Assembly (NCBI RefSeq): GCF_012274265.1
Contig: NZ_JAANYY010000005.1
Coordinates: forward strand, 248,001 to 312,000
Source: Sphingopyxis microcysteis
GTDB lineage: Bacteria; Pseudomonadota; Alphaproteobacteria; Sphingomonadales; Sphingomonadaceae
Direction of reading: 5' to 3'
Length of the DNA stretch: 64,000 bases
The notes under the pieces were generated by a model that was not told where the DNA came from, made no database searches, and was given only the letters and a program-made list of their open reading frames with translations. A program made the position numbers and the translations under genes. Of the stretch, positions 1-9,796 are shown piece after piece (position 1 is the stretch's first letter; each line of letters opens with the position of its first letter).

Positions 1-1
1 C

Positions 2-115
2 GTCCGCATCGAGGAAACGAAGCCGATTTCGAAGCTGAAGACGTGGAAGGTGCTCGACAAGGTCGACACCCACAGCAAGCCCCAGAGCCCGACGGCTCCG
101 GCTGCTGACGCCTGA
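2..115 (+). CDS. rpsQ: 30S ribosomal protein S17, C-terminal part only
   Basis: Only the last 37 residues are inside the window; the start lies to the left. The visible part ([14 protein letters not shown], then a short Pro/Ala-rich tail ending in TGA) matches the C-terminal end of S17, a primary 16S rRNA-binding protein of the small subunit. It is followed after 60 nt by rplN, the usual order at the S10/spc operon junction. Identity rests on the short tail plus position. Confidence 0.85.
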   Translation, partial: VRIEETKPISKLKTWKVLDKVDTHSKPQSPTAPAADA

Positions 116-175
116 GCTGAGTTTCACGGAACCGCCGGGGTTGCCCGGTAGGCCAAAAGAGAAGGAAGTGCATCG

Positions 176-544
176 ATGATTCAGATGCAGTCACAATTGG
201 AAGTCGCTGACAACAGCGGTGCCAAGCGCGTCCAGTGCATCAAGGTGCTGGGCGGATCGAAGCGCCGCACCGCCGGCGTCGGCGACGTCATCGTCGTGTC
301 GATCAAGGAAGCCCAGCCGCGCGGCAAGGTGAAGAAGGGCGACGTGCATCGCGCCGTCATCGTCCGCACGCGCAAGGATGTGCGCCGCGCCGACGGTTCG
401 GTGATCCGTTTCGACAGCAACGCCGCCGTGCTCGTCAACAAGAATGAAGAGCCGATCGGCACGCGTATCTTTGGCCCCGTCGTCCGCGAACTGCGCGGCC
501 GTGGCTATATGAAGATCATCAGCCTGGCGCCGGAGGTGCTCTGA
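176..544 (+). CDS. rplN: 50S ribosomal protein L14
   Basis: Large-subunit protein uL14, which sits at the subunit interface near L19. At 122 residues it has the standard length, and it opens with the family signature [17 protein letters not shown]. The ATG at 176 is preceded by AAGGAAG at 162-168. First gene of the spc block: rplX follows after 2 nt, so translation is probably coupled. Confidence 0.98.
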   Translation: MIQMQSQLEVADNSGAKRVQCIKVLGGSKRRTAGVGDVIVVSIKEAQPRGKVKKGDVHRAVIVRTRKDVRRADGSVIRFDSNAAVLVNKNEEPIGTRIFGPVVRELRGRGYMKIISLAPEVL

Positions 545-546
545 CC

Positions 547-864
547 ATGGCCAACAAGATCAAGAAGGGCGACACGGTTGTCATCCTGTCCGGCAAGGAC
601 AAGGGCAAGACCGGCGAAGTGACGCAGAGCCTGCCGAAGGACGGCAAGGTTGTCGTCGCGGGCGTCAACATCATCACGCGGCACCGCAAGCCGAGCCAGA
701 CCAACCCGCAGGGCGGCCTGGAACGCAAGGAAGCGCCGCTGTTCGCGAGCAAGGTTGCGCTGGCCGATCCCAAGACCGGCAAGCCGACGCGCGTTCGTTT
801 TGAAACCAAGGACGGCAAGAAGGTCCGCGTGGCCGTGAAGTCCGGGGAGACGATCAATGGCTGA
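547..864 (+). CDS. rplX: 50S ribosomal protein L24
   Basis: Assembly-initiating large-subunit protein uL24, 105 residues. The N-terminal KOW motif is visible ([20 protein letters not shown], residues 6-25). The gene starts 2 nt after rplN and its last 8 nt overlap rplE, typical of a tightly coupled ribosomal operon. Confidence 0.98.
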   Translation: MANKIKKGDTVVILSGKDKGKTGEVTQSLPKDGKVVVAGVNIITRHRKPSQTNPQGGLERKEAPLFASKVALADPKTGKPTRVRFETKDGKKVRVAVKSGETING

Positions 865-1435
865 CACCTACACCCCGCGCATGCGCAAGCGCTATGACGA
901 TGTGATCGTCAAGGCGATGACCGAAAAATTCGGTTACAAGAATGCGATGGAAGTGCCGAAGATCGAAAAGATCACGCTCAACATGGGCGTCGGCGAAGCC
1001 ACGCAGGACAAGAAGAAGGTCGAAGCGGCCGCTGCCGAGATGGAACTCATCGCCGGTCAGAAGCCCGTCGTGACCAAGGCGAAGAAGTCGATCGCACAGT
1101 TCAAGCTGCGCGAAGGCATGCCGATCGGTTGCAAGGTCACCCTGCGCCGCGAACGCATGTATGAATTCCTCGATCGCCTGATCACGATCGCAATGCCGCG
1201 CATCCGCGACTTCCGTGGCGTGTCGGCGACCAGCTTCGACGGTCGTGGCAACTATGCCATGGGCCTGAAAGAGCAGATCATCTTCCCCGAAATCAACTAT
1301 GACCGCATCGACCAGGTGCGCGGCATGGATGTGATCGTGACCACCACGGCGCGTACCGACGACGAAGCCCGCGAACTGCTCAAGCTGTTCGGCTTCCCGT
1401 TCCCGATCGCAGCCGAAGAAAAGGCAGCCGCCTGA
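857..1435 (+). CDS. rplE: 50S ribosomal protein L5
   Basis: uL5, which binds 5S rRNA and forms part of the central protuberance. It has 192 residues, slightly longer than the roughly 180 of E. coli because of a short Ala/Lys-rich C-terminal tail. The family motif [14 protein letters not shown] is near residues 35-48. The start overlaps rplX by 8 nt; rpsN follows after 52 nt. Confidence 0.98.
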   Translation: MADTYTPRMRKRYDDVIVKAMTEKFGYKNAMEVPKIEKITLNMGVGEATQDKKKVEAAAAEMELIAGQKPVVTKAKKSIAQFKLREGMPIGCKVTLRRERMYEFLDRLITIAMPRIRDFRGVSATSFDGRGNYAMGLKEQIIFPEINYDRIDQVRGMDVIVTTTARTDDEARELLKLFGFPFPIAAEEKAAA

Positions 1436-1487
1436 GTCCCCGACGGGACCAGGCCGGCTCTTTCAAGAAGGAAAGAGAACTTAAGTC

Positions 1488-1793
1488 ATGGCGAAACTGA
1501 GTTCGACGAACAAAAATGAGCGTCGCAAGCAGCTGGTGAAGAAATATGCCGGCCGTTATGCGAAGCTGAAGGCGATTGCCGCGGACACCTCGCTCGACGA
1601 TGGCGAGCGTCTGATCGCGCGCCTCAAGATGGCGGAAATCCCGCGCAATGGTAACCCGACCCGCATCCGTAACCGGTGCGAGATGACGGGCCGCCCGCGC
1701 GCTTATTATCGCAAATTCCGGCTGTGCCGTATTCAGCTCCGCGATCTGGCCAACAAGGGCCTGATCCCCGGTGTTGTTAAGTCGAGCTGGTAA
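1488..1793 (+). CDS. rpsN: 30S ribosomal protein S14 (long, zinc-free form)
   Basis: uS14 of the small-subunit head, 101 residues, the long form. The C-terminal family motif [16 protein letters not shown] is present, but the paired CxxC zinc knuckles of the short form are absent (only two single cysteines). The ATG at 1488 follows AAGGAAAG about 10 nt upstream. Part of the spc operon, 12 nt before rpsH. Confidence 0.98.
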   Translation: MAKLSSTNKNERRKQLVKKYAGRYAKLKAIAADTSLDDGERLIARLKMAEIPRNGNPTRIRNRCEMTGRPRAYYRKFRLCRIQLRDLANKGLIPGVVKSSW

Positions 1794-1805
1794 GGGACTG
1801 ACAAG

Positions 1806-2210
1806 ATGGCAATGACCGATCCTTTGGGTGATATGCTCACCCGCATCCGCAACGGCCAGACGGCGAAGAAGGACAGCGTCCTGACGCCGGCGTCGACCCT
1901 GCGCGTCCGCGTTCTCGATGTTCTGCAGCGCGAAGGCTATATCCGCGGTTACAGCGAAGAAGCGCTGGGCGCCAAGGGCGAGCACAAGGGCATCCGCATC
2001 GAGCTCAAATATTTCGAAGGGCAGCCGGCGATCCGCCATGTGGCACGCGTTTCGAAGCCGGGCCGCCGCATCTATTCGGGGTCGAAGGACCTGCCGATCG
2101 TGCGCAACGGCCTTGGCATCACCATCGTGTCGACCCCGCGCGGCGTCCTGTCGGACGCCGAAGCCCGCGAGCAAAATGTCGGCGGCGAAGTGCTGGCGGA
2201 GGTGTTCTGA
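1806..2210 (+). CDS. rpsH: 30S ribosomal protein S8
   Basis: uS8, a primary 16S rRNA-binding protein; in E. coli it is also the translational repressor of the spc operon. It has 134 residues and starts [18 protein letters not shown], as in the family. The C-terminal signature ISTP-like segment appears as [15 protein letters not shown]. The stop codon shares its last base with the rplF start (TGATG), so the two genes are coupled. Confidence 0.98.
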   Translation: MAMTDPLGDMLTRIRNGQTAKKDSVLTPASTLRVRVLDVLQREGYIRGYSEEALGAKGEHKGIRIELKYFEGQPAIRHVARVSKPGRRIYSGSKDLPIVRNGLGITIVSTPRGVLSDAEAREQNVGGEVLAEVF

Positions 2211-2743
2211 TGTCGCGCATTGGTAAAAAGGCAGTAGCGATCCCCGGCGGTGTCACCGCCGCGATCGACGGCGGCCAGCTGTCGGTGAAGGGTCCCAAGG
2301 GCACCCTCGCGATGCCGCTTTCGGACCTCATCAATTATGAAGTCGGCGAAGGCAGCATCTCGGTGCAGCCCGCGAACGCAACCCGCGAAGCGCGCGCGTT
2401 CTGGGGCATGCAGCGCACGCTGGTGCAGAATCTGGTCACCGGTGTGACCGAAGGTTTCACCAAGGTGCTCGAAATCACCGGTGTCGGCTATCGCGCCAAC
2501 TCGCAGGGCAAGACGTTGAAGCTGCAGCTTGGCTACAGCCATGATGTCGATTTTGCGGTGCCCGAAGGCATCGAGATCAAGACGCCGGACAATACGACGA
2601 TCGAGATCAGCGGCATCGACAAGCAGAAGGTCGGCCAGGTCGCGGCGGAAATCCGCCGTTGGCGCAAGCCGGAGCCCTATAAGGGCAAGGGCATCAAATA
2701 TCGCGGCGAGTACATCTTCCGCAAAGAAGGCAAGAAGAAGTAA
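2210..2743 (+). CDS. rplF: 50S ribosomal protein L6
   Basis: uL6, at the base of the L7/L12 stalk close to the sarcin-ricin loop, 177 residues with two alpha-beta repeats. The C-terminal signature [14 protein letters not shown] is visible near residues 155-168. It overlaps the rpsH stop by one base and is followed by rplR after 3 nt. Confidence 0.98.
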   Translation: MSRIGKKAVAIPGGVTAAIDGGQLSVKGPKGTLAMPLSDLINYEVGEGSISVQPANATREARAFWGMQRTLVQNLVTGVTEGFTKVLEITGVGYRANSQGKTLKLQLGYSHDVDFAVPEGIEIKTPDNTTIEISGIDKQKVGQVAAEIRRWRKPEPYKGKGIKYRGEYIFRKEGKKK

Positions 2744-2746
2744 GCC

Positions 2747-3100
2747 ATGGCACATCTTACCCCATTCGAAAAACGCCGCCAGCGCGTTCGTACTGCCCTT
2801 CGCAAGCGGGCTGGTGGGCGCGCGCGCCTGTCGGTGCACCGTTCGGGCCGGCATATCTATGCCCAGCTTATCGACGATGCCGCCGGCCAGACGCTGGCCG
2901 CCGCGTCGACGCTGGACAAGGATGTCCGCGGCAAGACCGGCGCGACCACCGCGGCGGCTGCCGACGTTGGCAAGCGCCTTGCCGCTGCCGCGAAAAAGGC
3001 CGGCGTGACCCAGGTCGTGTTCGACCGCGGCGGTTTCCTGTTCCACGGGCGCATCAAGGCGCTGGCCGACGCGGCTCGCGAAGGCGGATTGGAGTTCTAA
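2747..3100 (+). CDS. rplR: 50S ribosomal protein L18
   Basis: uL18, which with L5 anchors 5S rRNA in the central protuberance. At 117 residues it has the normal length. Family features include the basic N-terminus ([17 protein letters not shown]) and the C-terminal [26 protein letters not shown]. It sits between rplF and rpsE with 1-3 nt gaps. Confidence 0.98.
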   Translation: MAHLTPFEKRRQRVRTALRKRAGGRARLSVHRSGRHIYAQLIDDAAGQTLAAASTLDKDVRGKTGATTAAAADVGKRLAAAAKKAGVTQVVFDRGGFLFHGRIKALADAAREGGLEF

Positions 3101-3101
3101 T

Positions 3102-3794
3102 ATGGCTGACGAAGTACAGAACGCCGAAGGCGCTGTCGAAGCGACCGAAAACACCGGCGCGCCGCGCCGTGGCCGTGGCGGCCGCGACGGTGGCCGCGGT
3201 GGTCGCGAAGGTGGCCGTGGTCGCCGCGACGACCGTCGCCCGCGCGACGAAGATGGTGGTGAAGAGCTCATTGAAAAGCTCGTCCACATCAACCGCGTTT
3301 CGAAGACCGTGAAGGGCGGCAAGCGCTTCGGTTTCGCCGCGCTCGTCGTCGTTGGCGACGGCAAGGGCCGCGCCGGTTTCGGTCATGGCAAGGCGCGCGA
3401 AGTGCCCGAAGCCATTTCGAAGGCGACCGCTGCCGCGAAGAAGGCGATGATTCGCGTTCCGCTGCGCGATGGCCGCACGCTGCACCATGATGGCCGCGGT
3501 CATTTCGGCGCCGGTCTGGTGACCGTGCGTTCGGCACCCGCCGGGACCGGCATCATCGCCGGTGGTCCGATGCGCGCCGTGTTCGAATCGCTGGGCGTGG
3601 CCGACGTTGTGACCAAGTCGAACGGCACCTCGAACCCCTATAACATGATCCGTGCGACCTTTGAGGCGCTCGGCGAACAGACCAGCCCCAAGTCGGTCGC
3701 GCAGCGTCGCGGCAAGAAGGTGTCGGATCTGATCAAGCGCGGCGGTGCATCCGACCGGGCAGCCGAAGCCGAAGCGGCAGCGGTGACGGAGTAA
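3102..3794 (+). CDS. rpsE: 30S ribosomal protein S5 with RGG-rich N-terminal extension
   Basis: uS5, at the mRNA entry tunnel and involved in decoding accuracy. The conserved double-stranded-RNA-binding-like N-domain begins near residue 53 ([19 protein letters not shown]) and the S5 C-domain follows. The protein has 230 residues against about 166 in E. coli: there is an acidic then Arg/Gly-rich N-terminal arm (residues 1-50, several RGG/RGR repeats) and an Ala/Glu-rich C-terminal tail. The frame is unambiguous and the ATG follows the rplR stop by one base, so the arm is genuinely encoded. Confidence 0.97.
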   Translation: MADEVQNAEGAVEATENTGAPRRGRGGRDGGRGGREGGRGRRDDRRPRDEDGGEELIEKLVHINRVSKTVKGGKRFGFAALVVVGDGKGRAGFGHGKAREVPEAISKATAAAKKAMIRVPLRDGRTLHHDGRGHFGAGLVTVRSAPAGTGIIAGGPMRAVFESLGVADVVTKSNGTSNPYNMIRATFEALGEQTSPKSVAQRRGKKVSDLIKRGGASDRAAEAEAAAVTE

Positions 3795-3798
3795 GATC

Positions 3799-3984
3799 AT
3801 GGCCGACAAGAAGATCAAGATCCGCCAGATCGGTTCGCCGATCCGTCGTCCCAAGGGCCAGCGTGCCATCCTGACGGGCCTCGGCCTCGGCAAGATGCAC
3901 CGCGAGGTCGAACTGGTCGACACCCCCGAAGTGCGCGGCATGATCCGCAAGCTTCCGCACATGGTGGAAGTCGTCGAGGGCTAA
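3799..3984 (+). CDS. rpmD: 50S ribosomal protein L30
   Basis: uL30, 61 residues, the usual bacterial size. The family core [20 protein letters not shown] and the C-terminal [13 protein letters not shown] are both present. It starts 4 nt after rpsE. In most bacteria rplO follows directly; here a small DUF1737 gene lies between. Confidence 0.97.
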   Translation: MADKKIKIRQIGSPIRRPKGQRAILTGLGLGKMHREVELVDTPEVRGMIRKLPHMVEVVEG

Positions 3985-3991
3985 AGGCGCG

Positions 3992-4198
3992 ATGAAGCTC
4001 TACCGCCTGTTGACCGGTCCCGACGACAGCGCCTTTTGCGCGCGGGTCGAAGGATTGCTCAACCGGGGGTGGCAGCTTCATGGCAGCCCCTCGATCACCC
4101 AAGTTGATGGCCGCGGCTATGTCGCCCAGGCCATTGTGATGGAAAAGGCCGGACCCTATCCCGGTTTTCAGCCATCGAGTGAAATTGAACCGGACTGA
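3992..4198 (+). CDS. DUF1737 domain small protein inside the ribosomal operon
   Basis: A 68-residue protein resembling the DUF1737 family: it opens [20 protein letters not shown] and continues [11 protein letters not shown]. The function of this family is unknown. It lies 7 nt after rpmD and 59 nt before rplO, on the same strand, so it should be co-transcribed with ribosomal protein genes. No signal peptide or membrane segment is visible. The family assignment is from remembered motif similarity. Confidence 0.8.
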   Translation: MKLYRLLTGPDDSAFCARVEGLLNRGWQLHGSPSITQVDGRGYVAQAIVMEKAGPYPGFQPSSEIEPD

Positions 4199-4257
4199 AC
4201 GTCTTTCCCCGGAAAAACGGCAGTCCAAAGCGCGACCACAGCGAAAGCGAGTGCAAC

Positions 4258-4782
4258 ATGACGATCAAGCTTAACGAACTTCGTGACAACAACGGTGCCC
4301 GCAAGGGCCGCATGCGCGTCGGACGCGGCATCGGCTCGGGCAAGGGCAAGACCGCCGGCCGCGGCCAAAAGGGTCAGAAGGCCCGCAGCGGCGTCGCGAT
4401 CAACGGCTTCGAAGGCGGCCAGATGCCGCTCCACATGCGCATCCCGAAGCGCGGCTTCAACAACATCTTTGGCAAGGACTTTGCGATCGTCAATCTGGGC
4501 ATGATCCAGAAGCTCGTCGACGCGAAGAAGCTTGATGCCAAGGCCGTCATCGATCACGCCGCATTGAAGGCCGCTGGCGTGGCGCGCGGTGGCAAGGACG
4601 GCGTCCGCCTCCTCGCCAAGGGCGAATTCACCGCCAAGCTGAACTTCGCGGTCGCCGGTGCGTCGAAGGGCGCGATCGAAGCGGTCGAAAAGGCCGGTGG
4701 CAAGGTCGAGCTTCCCGAAGTCAAGGAAGCGGCGCCCGAAGGCAAGAAGGCCCAGCGCCGGGCCAAAGCCAAGGCCGAATAG
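4258..4782 (+). CDS. rplO: 50S ribosomal protein L15
   Basis: uL15, a late-assembly large-subunit protein. It has 174 residues, longer than the roughly 145 in E. coli because of a Lys/Ala/Glu-rich C-terminal tail. The Gly-rich N-terminal arm with [19 protein letters not shown] (about residues 22-40) and the [16 protein letters not shown] segment are diagnostic. It is followed 8 nt later by a strong terminator-like hairpin, separating it from secY. Confidence 0.98.
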   Translation: MTIKLNELRDNNGARKGRMRVGRGIGSGKGKTAGRGQKGQKARSGVAINGFEGGQMPLHMRIPKRGFNNIFGKDFAIVNLGMIQKLVDAKKLDAKAVIDHAALKAAGVARGGKDGVRLLAKGEFTAKLNFAVAGASKGAIEAVEKAGGKVELPEVKEAAPEGKKAQRRAKAKAE

Positions 4783-4789
4783 TTCAGAC

Positions 4790-4818
4790 AAGGGCGGCTC
4801 CTCAGGAACCGCCCTTTG
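4790..4818 (+). terminator. Intrinsic-terminator-like hairpin between rplO and secY
   Basis: An 8-bp perfect stem AAGGGCGG / CCGCCCTT (4790-4797 with 4809-4816), extended inward by TCC/GGA, is followed by TTTGTCATTT. The T-tract is interrupted, so termination may be partial. It falls 8 nt after the rplO stop, between genes that share one transcript in many bacteria. Confidence 0.6.
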
Positions 4819-4839
4819 TCATTTGAACACACCCTATCC

Positions 4840-4873
4840 CCGTTCGTGTCCCGACTTCGCGCGACACGAACGG
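4840..4873. repeat. REP-like inverted repeat, family D
   Basis: Perfect 11-bp arms CCGTTCGTGTC (4840-4850) and GACACGAACGG (4863-4873) around a 12-nt loop. The same arm sequence recurs at 41035-41161. It lies in the rplO-secY gap just after the terminator. Confidence 0.7.
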
Positions 4874-4922
4874 ATGAAGCAGCCGGTATCGACCAGCTGC
4901 GTTGCAAAATAGGCCTTTCCCC

Positions 4923-4951
4923 TTGCGCTTCGTAACCGGCGAACGCACATA
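4923..4951 (+). promoter_or_regulatory. Possible secY promoter
   Basis: TTGCGC (4923-4928) and CACATA (4946-4951) are separated by 17 nt, 52 nt before the secY start. The match to the sigma-70 consensus is weak. The main argument is that a terminator and hairpin lie upstream, so secY-adk probably need their own promoter. Confidence 0.25.
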
Positions 4952-5002
4952 GGCGCCGGGTCGCGGGGGGCGCGGTCCGGAATATCCTCGAGGAAACTAC
5001 CC

Positions 5003-6376
<1,374 letters not shown>

Positions 6377-6424
6377 AGCGCCCGCTACGGCAACTGCGAC
6401 ACGGCAGAGGCAACAGGGGCTTCC

Positions 6425-7084
6425 ATGACGCTGAATATCATTTTGCTCGGTCCGCCGGGAGCGGGCAAGGGAACGCAGGCGGTGCGGCTCGAGGACGAGC
6501 ATGGCATGGTTCAGCTGTCGACCGGCGACATGCTGCGCGCGGCGGTCAAGGCGGGAACCCCGATCGGCGTCCAGGCCAAGGCGGTGATGGACGCGGGCGA
6601 GCTGGTGTCGGACGAAATCGTTTCGGGGCTGATCGGTGAACGGCTCGACGCGCTCGGCAATGAAACCTCGGTGATCTTCGACGGCTACCCGCGCACCGCG
6701 GCGCAGGCCGACGCGCTCGATACGATCCTCAGCGATCGCGGCCGCAAGCTCGATCATGTCATCGAGTTGCTGGTCGAGGAAGACGCGCTCGTCGATCGCA
6801 TCACCGGACGCTTTTCGTGCGGCAATTGCGGCGCCGGCTATCACGACCGTTACAAGCTCCCCAAGGTGGAGAATGTTTGCGACGTTTGCGGCAGCCACGA
6901 CTTCAAGCGCCGCCCCGACGACAATGAAGAAACCGTGCGCACCCGCATGGCCGAATATCGCGCCAAGACCGCACCGATCCTGCCGATCTACGAAGCGCGC
7001 GGCATCGTGACGCGGGTCGACGGGATGGCGCCGATCGATCAGGTCAACGACGCGATCGAGGCGATCCTCGCCCCTGCTGGCTAG
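6425..7084 (+). CDS. adk: Adenylate kinase (zinc-binding LID form)
   Basis: Converts ATP plus AMP to two ADP in the cytoplasm. It has 219 residues, with the P-loop GPPGAGKGTQ at residues 9-18, the AMP-binding region LSTGDMLRAAV, and a long-form LID carrying CGNC and CDVC, the four-cysteine zinc site. It lies downstream of secY. In many relatives rpsM-rpsK-rpoA-rplQ come next; here they do not. Confidence 0.97.
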   Translation: MTLNIILLGPPGAGKGTQAVRLEDEHGMVQLSTGDMLRAAVKAGTPIGVQAKAVMDAGELVSDEIVSGLIGERLDALGNETSVIFDGYPRTAAQADALDTILSDRGRKLDHVIELLVEEDALVDRITGRFSCGNCGAGYHDRYKLPKVENVCDVCGSHDFKRRPDDNEETVRTRMAEYRAKTAPILPIYEARGIVTRVDGMAPIDQVNDAIEAILAPAG

Positions 7085-7131
7085 TCAGCTCCCTCGGCGC
7101 CGGTTATTGAGGCACCAAGGGGGACAGGCTG

Positions 7132-7830
7132 ATGGCAATTTCCGGATATTTCGCAGGCGCCACGATGATTGCGGCGCTCATTCTCGCGCCCGCCGCGACC
7201 GCCAAAGTCGTCGATCAAAGCGACGCCGGTTTCACCGTCGCGCATACCGCGCAGGTCGCCGCGACCCCCGCCGACGTGTGGAAAATGCTGCGGATGCCGC
7301 AAAACTGGTGGTCGAAGGACCATAGCTGGTCGGGCGATGCCGCGAACTTCTGGCTCGATTCGCAGGCGGGCGGCTGCTTCTGTGAAAAATTGCCCGACAC
7401 CGGCGCCGGGGTTGGCAGCGTCCAGCATGCGCGCGTGCTGTTTTCGAAACCCGGCCAGCTGCTCCGCCTGTCGGGCGCCTTCGGTCCGCTGCAGGGCGAA
7501 GCGCTGAACGGCACGTTGACGATCCAGATCAAGGCCACCCCCACCGGCAGCGCGCTGCGTTTCGACTATGTCGTCGGCGGCTATATGCGCTTCAAGGTCG
7601 CCGACATCGCGCCCGCGGTCGACAAGGTGATCGGCGAACAATTGATCGGACTCGCGAATGCGCTCGGCGGCGCGCTGCCACCGAGCCGCGAGGAAAAGGC
7701 CGCTGCGGCCGAAGCGGCTGCCAAGCCCGCCACCGAAACCCCGCCCGCCGAGAATGAGCCGGGGCTCGACGCCGCGGTCGCCGATCTGGTCGAGGAGACG
7801 CCGAAGGCCGAGCCCGAAGGCGGGCGCTAA
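7132..7830 (+). CDS. Secreted SRPBCC-family (START-like) protein
   Basis: 232 residues. Residues 1-24 look like a Sec signal peptide ending in AAATAKV, so an envelope location is likely. Residues about 35-175 resemble the SRPBCC ligand-binding fold (VAATPADVWKMLRMPQNWW near the start). The tail after residue 180 is Ala/Glu/Pro-rich and probably disordered. The ATG follows AAGGGGGACAG. The substrate is unknown. It lies 47 nt after adk and ends facing the next, convergent gene. Confidence 0.7.
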   Translation: MAISGYFAGATMIAALILAPAATAKVVDQSDAGFTVAHTAQVAATPADVWKMLRMPQNWWSKDHSWSGDAANFWLDSQAGGCFCEKLPDTGAGVGSVQHARVLFSKPGQLLRLSGAFGPLQGEALNGTLTIQIKATPTGSALRFDYVVGGYMRFKVADIAPAVDKVIGEQLIGLANALGGALPPSREEKAAAAEAAAKPATETPPAENEPGLDAAVADLVEETPKAEPEGGR

Positions 7831-7851
7831 GCGCCGACGACAAAATATGAT

Positions 7852-7939
7852 CCGTTCGCCCTGAGCTTGTCGAAGGGCCGCCCTTTCTTCTGGCGTCGTA
7901 AGTAGAACGACGGTGCTTCGACAAGCTCAGCACGAACGG
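7852..7939. repeat. REP-like inverted repeat, family C
   Basis: Arms CCGTTCGCCCTGAGCTTGTC (from 7852) and its near-complement ending at 7939 (GACAAGCTCAGCACGAACGG) match except for two bases. About 40 nt lie between them. The element occupies the convergent gap between the SRPBCC and DUF177 genes. A related, perfect element is at 52661-52727. Confidence 0.75.
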
Positions 7940-7960
7940 TTTGAGAGGAACGCGTTGCCG

Positions 7961-8491
7961 CTAACCGTCAGGTTTCCCGCGCAGCCGGGCCAGCGCCGCA
8001 AACGGTCCCGCCGCCTCTTCGCTCAGCACGCCCTTCTCCGCCAGAATCCGGTCGGCGTCGGGGTGCCGGGGAAAGGGATCGAGCGCCAGCGACAGCGTCT
8101 GCACCGCGGCCTCGCCCAGGTCGATGCGATCGCCTTCGAGCGGCAGCAGATCGCAATCCTCGCTGCTGATCTCAATCTCTTCCTCGGCGTCGACCGGCGC
8201 GTCGATATCGCGCAGGAAACGCAGATCGAACGGTTCGTCCACCGCCGCCGGAACGGGCAGCCCGGTCGCGGCGCACGACTGGACGATGGTCGCGCGCGCC
8301 GCCCCCTTGGCGCCGATCCCGCCCGCAACGGACCGGATTTCGGCGGTGAGAGAAAAATGATCGACCGCGATCAACCCCAGTCGCTTTGCGATTCGCGCGC
8401 GCGCCTCGGGATCGGCTTCGACCGCCACGGCGCGCCCCTGCGCCGCATCGGCCAGCGTCAGGATCAGCGAAAATTCGCTCGCCGCGCTCAC
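7961..8491 (-). CDS. YceD/DUF177 family protein
   Basis: 176 residues starting at a GTG whose GTGA overlaps the stop of the upstream gene by 4 nt. The features fit DUF177 (YceD): a C-x-x-x-G/P segment (QSCAATGLPVP), an acidic middle region (DAEEEIEISSEDCDLLPLEG) and DLGEAAVQTLSLALDPFPRHPD. DUF177 is often linked to large-subunit rRNA metabolism, and in plants to 23S rRNA accumulation. Unlike in many bacteria, rpmF is not adjacent. Confidence 0.75.
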   Translation of the reverse strand: MSAASEFSLILTLADAAQGRAVAVEADPEARARIAKRLGLIAVDHFSLTAEIRSVAGGIGAKGAARATIVQSCAATGLPVPAAVDEPFDLRFLRDIDAPVDAEEEIEISSEDCDLLPLEGDRIDLGEAAVQTLSLALDPFPRHPDADRILAEKGVLSEEAAGPFAALARLRGKPDG

Positions 8492-9018
8492 GCCGGCGCT
8501 CCGCCCAGCCGGTCCGCGACGATTAGTTCGGCCACCGGGGTTGCCGCCAACGCCGCGCGCAGCTTGGCGACTTCGGCCATCACATGCGCCAGCCCGGCCG
8601 CATCGGGCGCGCTACCGCGCCACAGATTGCGGACCAGCGCGGCGCGGAGCTCCTCCGACCCGTCGGCGGCGCGATAGACGCCCAATCGCCCGCCCAGCGC
8701 CCCGACCATGCGGCCGATCTGCTTGCCGACCACCATGTCGCCGAACCCGATCTGGCGCATCTGGCCGTCCATGTCGGTGACGAACAATTCGGTCAGTTCG
8801 ACCCCGGCGCGCGCCTGTGCGGGATCGTCGTCGATCCGGTGGAGGACGAGCGCGAGGACCAGGCTGACCATGTCGAAACGCCCGTCGAGCGTGTCTGGGA
8901 CCAGACCCTCAGCATACCAGTGCGGCGCGCGCGCGGCGGCGACGACGGCGTTCCACAGCGGGCGACGCGCCTCGCGCGGGTCGGGCTGCGAACGAAAGAG
9001 ATTGCGAAGCGAAAACAT
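8488..9018 (-). CDS. Ubiquinol-cytochrome c chaperone (CBP3/UQCC-like)
   Basis: 176 residues resembling the CBP3 chaperone family, which assists cytochrome bc1 complex assembly. Conserved-looking segments are the early WYAEGLVPDTLDGRFDM region and FVTDMDGQMRQIGFGD. I place the start at the ATG at 9018 (MFSLRNLF) rather than the GTG two codons upstream. It is translationally coupled to the DUF177 gene (4-nt overlap). Genes for bc1 subunits are not in the window. Confidence 0.75.
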   Translation of the reverse strand: MFSLRNLFRSQPDPREARRPLWNAVVAAARAPHWYAEGLVPDTLDGRFDMVSLVLALVLHRIDDDPAQARAGVELTELFVTDMDGQMRQIGFGDMVVGKQIGRMVGALGGRLGVYRAADGSEELRAALVRNLWRGSAPDAAGLAHVMAEVAKLRAALAATPVAELIVADRLGGAPA

Positions 9019-9201
9019 GCCCACCGCTTAGGCGCAATTCGTGCCGCCGAAAAGGGGCGCCGGTCCGCCGCACCGGTCAGCTTCTGGCAAGCTTCGCCGC
9101 GCCACAAGCAGCTTGTGCGCCGCATCTGCTTGCGGTTAAGAGGCGCGAGAGCGAGCGCCGACCGCTGGCAAAGGCCGCGACAGGCGCAACGGAGATTATA
9201 G

Positions 9202-9687
9202 ATGCCGAATTTCAAGCTTTCGTCTGCCGCTCCGCGCGCGCGCCTGATCGTCCTTGGACTTGCCGTCGTGCTGACCGCCAGCGGTTGCGCGCAGCTCAAG
9301 GGTCGGCAGGGCTATGTCGTCGATCCGCTGCTGACCACCGCGATCACCCCCGGCGTCGATAACCGCGAATCGGTCGAAAAGACGCTCGGCCGTCCGACCT
9401 TCGTCGGCCAGTTCAGCGACAATGAATATTATTATGTCTCGCGCGAAACGCGCCAGCTCGCCTTCGCCAAGCCGCGCCCGGTCGACCAGCAGGTGCTGCG
9501 CGTCCGCTTCGACGCCGCGGGCAATGTCGCCGCGGTCGACCGCACCGGACTGGAATTGGTGAGCAAGATCAGCCCCGAAGGCGACAAGACGCCGACGCTG
9601 GGCCGCGAGCGTAGCTTCTTCGAAGATATTTTCGGCAATATCGGTGCCGTCGGTGCACCGGGCGCGGGGGCGCCCAGCGGTCAGTAG
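9202..9687 (+). CDS. bamE: Outer membrane assembly lipoprotein BamE
   Basis: 161 residues. The N-terminus is a lipoprotein signal peptide with lipobox TASG-C at Cys29. The mature part carries the SmpA/OmlA fold: GVDNRESVEKTLGRPTFVGQFSDNEYYYVSRETRQ. BamE is an accessory lipoprotein of the BAM complex that inserts beta-barrel proteins. It runs divergently from the CBP3-like gene. The C-terminal tail is Gly/Ala-rich and longer than in E. coli. Confidence 0.9.
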   Translation: MPNFKLSSAAPRARLIVLGLAVVLTASGCAQLKGRQGYVVDPLLTTAITPGVDNRESVEKTLGRPTFVGQFSDNEYYYVSRETRQLAFAKPRPVDQQVLRVRFDAAGNVAAVDRTGLELVSKISPEGDKTPTLGRERSFFEDIFGNIGAVGAPGAGAPSGQ

Positions 9688-9708
9688 CATTTGGAAATAG
9701 GTTCGAGC

Positions 9709-9786
9709 CGTCGCCCCCGCGAAGGCGGGGGCCGCTGGCGGCCTCGCGCTACCCCGATAACGGCCCCCGCCTTCGCGGGGGCGACG
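9709..9786. repeat. REP-like double hairpin, family A (copy 1)
   Basis: Two perfect 26-bp complementary arms (9709-9734 and 9761-9786). Each arm can also fold alone, as CCCCCGC-GAAG-GCGGGGG. It lies in the convergent bamE/maeB gap and may act as a bidirectional transcription end. Confidence 0.8.
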
Positions 9787-9796
9787 CGCCCTTATA

